Made by a program: the position numbers and the translations under genes
The notes under the pieces: generated by a model
What the model was told of the DNA's origin: nothing
What the model saw: only the letters and a program-made list of their open reading frames with translations
Databases searched by the model: none
Shown: piece by piece, positions 24,264 through 25,955 of the stretch
Layout: each line of letters opens with the position of its first letter
How positions within the stretch are numbered: position 1 is the stretch's first letter
Assembly: GCA_019314425.1 (NCBI GenBank)
Contig: JAFCZI010000027.1
Span: forward strand, 1-25,955
Length of the DNA: 25,955 nucleotides
Direction: 5' to 3'
Origin: Deltaproteobacteria bacterium
Lineage (GTDB): Bacteria; Desulfobacterota; DSM-4660; Desulfatiglandales; Desulfatiglandaceae

Positions 24264-25071
24264 TGCGTTCAGCGCCGGTGTAGATTTTCATCACCGGTTC
24301 CTCGATGATGCGTACCGCCATGTCCGTGTGAAGTTTCATACCGGTATCGCGGACAAAGCCGATGAGTGTCATGCCGCAGGCCAGCGCCGTCTCCCGTCCC
24401 CTGTCGGTCACGGCCGTCTTGGTGGCGACCACGGGAAACCCGGCCCGGCATAATTTAGAGACCATCTCAGAGGCCATGCGGCCGGCAGAAACCAGAAAGT
24501 GGCGGCTGCAACGGATGTTTTGAAGCAGTGCATACCCGATAGCTTTGTCCAGACAGTTGTGTCGTCCGATATCTTCAATGATGCACACGGGTTCGGCTGT
24601 CGGCGTGAAGATGCCGGCGGCGTGCGCCCCTTCGGTCTCTTTGTACATGGCGCCCATATCAAACAGGCGGTTCATGGCCTGGAATACCACATCCTTTTGA
24701 AGTGTGACATCGGAGTGTATTTGCGGCAGACGATCGTCGGTGAAAGCCGTACGTCCGCCTCCGGAGACAATGCGATAGCGGGTACTCGCAGGAAACGGGA
24801 CTGTTTTGTCCGCCAGGGTGACCTCAGCGGATGAACCCTCAACGATAATGGATGCAATATCTTCCGGCGCTTTGATAAACCCCTGCCCGAAGAGGTAGCC
24901 AGTCACGAATTCTTCTTCCATCCCCGGCAGCAGTGATGCGGTGGCCAGTGGCCTGCCGTTTAAGACAATGCGTAACTCAGTCTCAACGATAACAGCCGGT
25001 TTCGCGGCCATGAACCGACCGTCTCGAAGCTGCAAAGCGGGCATTTTAACCGATGTAGTCTGAGGCGTCAT
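24244..25071 (-). CDS. fdhD: FdhD-like protein, second of a tandem pair
   Basis: FdhD proteins transfer sulfur from a cysteine desulfurase to the molybdenum cofactor of formate dehydrogenases. This 275-residue copy has the family body: VETELRIVLNGRPLATASLLPGMEEEFVTG, a TEGAHAAGIF segment, IIEDIGRHNCLDKAIGYALL, LVSAGRMASEMVSKLCRAGFPVV and a late GFVRDTGMKLH. The loop that holds the CxxC pair in E. coli FdhD (usually CGxCG) here reads YRIVSGGGRTAF, with no cysteine. A sulfurtransferase role by the known route is therefore doubtful; cofactor binding could remain. I start at the ATG at 25071, which overlaps the stop of the upstream gene as ATGA; the longer frame is the upstream gene read out of frame. 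Confidence 0.87.
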   Translation of the reverse strand: MTPQTTSVKMPALQLRDGRFMAAKPAVIVETELRIVLNGRPLATASLLPGMEEEFVTGYLFGQGFIKAPEDIASIIVEGSSAEVTLADKTVPFPASTRYRIVSGGGRTAFTDDRLPQIHSDVTLQKDVVFQAMNRLFDMGAMYKETEGAHAAGIFTPTAEPVCIIEDIGRHNCLDKAIGYALLQNIRCSRHFLVSAGRMASEMVSKLCRAGFPVVATKTAVTDRGRETALACGMTLIGFVRDTGMKLHTDMAVRIIEEPVMKIYTGAERITHQCS

Positions 25072-25763
25072 CGGATCCGCTCCGGATGAGAATAGACCGT
25101 CATTTTTGTGCCTCTCACCAGCCCCGCGATGGTGATGCCGCTTTGCTCCGCCAGCGCCACCGCCAGCGATGTGGGCACACCCTTGGTGGCCATGATGGGG
25201 ATACCGGCGTTGCAGCATTTATGGATCATTTCGGTGGGTTGACGACCCGTTGAGGCGGCCAGAACCCTGGTTAAATCAATCCCTTCAAGCAGGGCCGCAC
25301 CGATGGCTTTGTCCAGGGCATGGTGCCGCCCCAGATCCTCGGTGATGGCAATGGGTTTTTCTCCCTCCAAGAACAGCCCGGCGGAATGCACCGCTTCCGT
25401 CTCGGCGAAGACTTTGCTTTTAAGGATGGCTTTGACGCAGGTAAATACTTGATCCCGGTCCACGACCAAGCTGGACGCCACCGGCGCTCCGAGGGTTTTC
25501 TTCTTTCGGGTAAGGATTATTTCGACCGTCGTTCCGGTGACTTCAAGGGATGTGATATCCGAGACGCCCGAGATAATGCCTTGCGCGTACAAATGCCCCA
25601 GGGCGAATTCCCGTTCCATACCGGCCATAATCATGGCCGTGGCGTAAACACCGCCGTCAATACGCAACGTCAACGCCGTCTCGCGGATGATGCGCTCGCT
25701 GACGCGCTCGCAGTCGCCGTTTATGCGGATCAGTTCAACTGGCTGCAGTACGTTATCGACCAT
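25068..25763 (-). CDS. fdhD: FdhD-like protein, first of a tandem pair
   Basis: A 231-residue FdhD family protein. Conserved parts are LTLRIDGGVYATAMIMAGMEREFALGHL, TEAVHSAGLF, ITEDLGRHHALDKAIGAALL, AASTGRQPTEMIHKCCNAGIPI and LAVALAEQSGITIAGLVRGTKMTVY. It is shorter than E. coli FdhD (277) and shorter than its neighbour. The region where the CxxC motif belongs reads LGAPVASSLVVDRDQV, again without cysteine. The ATG at 25763 is the first start after an in-frame stop and has almost no ribosome site; it overlaps the end of the small upstream ORF by 11 bases, so translation may depend on coupling. The two FdhD-like copies are clearly different in sequence, so this is not a recent duplication. Confidence 0.87.
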   Translation of the reverse strand: MVDNVLQPVELIRINGDCERVSERIIRETALTLRIDGGVYATAMIMAGMEREFALGHLYAQGIISGVSDITSLEVTGTTVEIILTRKKKTLGAPVASSLVVDRDQVFTCVKAILKSKVFAETEAVHSAGLFLEGEKPIAITEDLGRHHALDKAIGAALLEGIDLTRVLAASTGRQPTEMIHKCCNAGIPIMATKGVPTSLAVALAEQSGITIAGLVRGTKMTVYSHPERIR

Positions 25764-25911
25764 TTTTTCGACTTGCCATTAAAGCAGGTGACAAAGAAGA
25801 CACGGTTTTTGTCAATCCCCATAGTCCTTGGCCAAATGCTGCAATGCAAAGGCATCCCAGCGCATGGAACAGCGCCAAAATGGCTTTACGAATTCGAAGG
25901 CTTCCACTCAT
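25753..25911 (-). CDS. Small hydrophobic protein, 52 residues, unknown
   Basis: The frame starts MSGSLRIRKAILALFHALGC and continues with a further hydrophobic stretch (LCIAAFGQGLWG) before a basic SRKNGR end. It could be one short membrane helix (about residues 10-30) with a positive N-terminus. Its ATG overlaps the stop of the upstream gene as ATGA, and its stop overlaps the fdhD1 start by 11 bases. This tight packing supports a real gene, but the length is near the chance limit and the ribosome site (AAGAAAGAG) is poor. No family was recognised. Confidence 0.4.
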   Translation of the reverse strand: MSGSLRIRKAILALFHALGCLCIAAFGQGLWGLTKTVSSLSPALMASRKNGR

Positions 25912-25955
25912 TTTTTCTTTCTGATTACTCTTTCTTCTTCAGGTATAGGATCTGG
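25908..25955 (-). CDS. C-terminal end of a gene that starts beyond the window
   Basis: Reading in from the window edge on the minus strand gives PDPIPEEERVIRKKK and then TGA. The acidic then basic tail is typical of a protein C-terminus. The stop overlaps the ATG of the 52-codon ORF by four bases. Fifteen residues are too few to identify the protein; its place at the head of an fdhD operon would fit a formate dehydrogenase or molybdenum-enzyme gene, but that is a guess. Confidence 0.4.
   Translation of the reverse strand, partial: PDPIPEEERVIRKKK

Noticed and set aside
25072-25218. N-terminal extension of fdhD2 with many His and Gly residues
   Set aside because: It is the upstream fdhD gene read in another frame; the ATGA overlap at 25068-25071 gives the natural start.

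Overview
The window looks like the chromosome of a Gram-negative anaerobe, most likely a sulfate-reducing Desulfobacterota of the Desulfobacteraceae/Desulfosarcinaceae kind. This placement is inferred from gene content and style: a long Pta with an N-terminal P-loop-like domain, a CobA-HemD fusion, a short lysine-type phosphoglycerate dehydrogenase, tandem FdhD-like proteins, an NfeD/slipin pair, and a three-part RND pump with an outer-membrane lipoprotein. No rRNA, tRNA, CRISPR array or intact mobile element was seen.

Layout. Positions 1-1200 are a gene graveyard: a multiply frameshifted ISKra4-type transposase remnant, an unassigned stretch, and a fragment of a UPF0261/Tm-1-like protein. 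A 46-residue basic protein gene with a good ribosome site overlaps that fragment on the minus strand. Next on the minus strand is a large ArsB/NhaD-type ion transporter with a secreted N-terminal beta domain, its own promoter, a hairpin in the leader and a strong terminator. On the plus strand follow a small membrane protein and a decayed 3-hydroxyacyl-CoA dehydrogenase end. From 4208 to 12257 a minus-strand block reads membrane-fusion lipoprotein, RND pump, outer-membrane factor, NifA-like sigma-54 activator and a coiled-coil membrane protein. Then come pta (with a perfect 42-bp in-frame duplication) and serA, both on the minus strand.

From 16282 a plus-strand block begins at a good sigma-70-like promoter: coaBC, type-4 uracil-DNA glycosylase, a broken nfeD, and slipin. 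A small Rho-N-like basic protein follows with a terminator, then ispD, hemC and a cobA-hemD fusion. The last three supply isoprenoid precursor and tetrapyrroles (siroheme, cobalamin or heme precursors). The window ends in a convergent minus-strand operon: the tail of an unknown gene, a 52-codon hydrophobic ORF, and two FdhD-like genes joined by an ATGA overlap.

The points most worth a second look are the two FdhD paralogues that both lack the usual CxxC loop and their tightly overlapping upstream small ORF; nfeD, whose signal peptide and protease body lie in different frames with a missing segment; the 42-bp duplication in pta; an inverted repeat that forms the last codons of nfeD; and the leader hairpin of the ion transporter. 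I did not find convincing evidence of a wholly new system.
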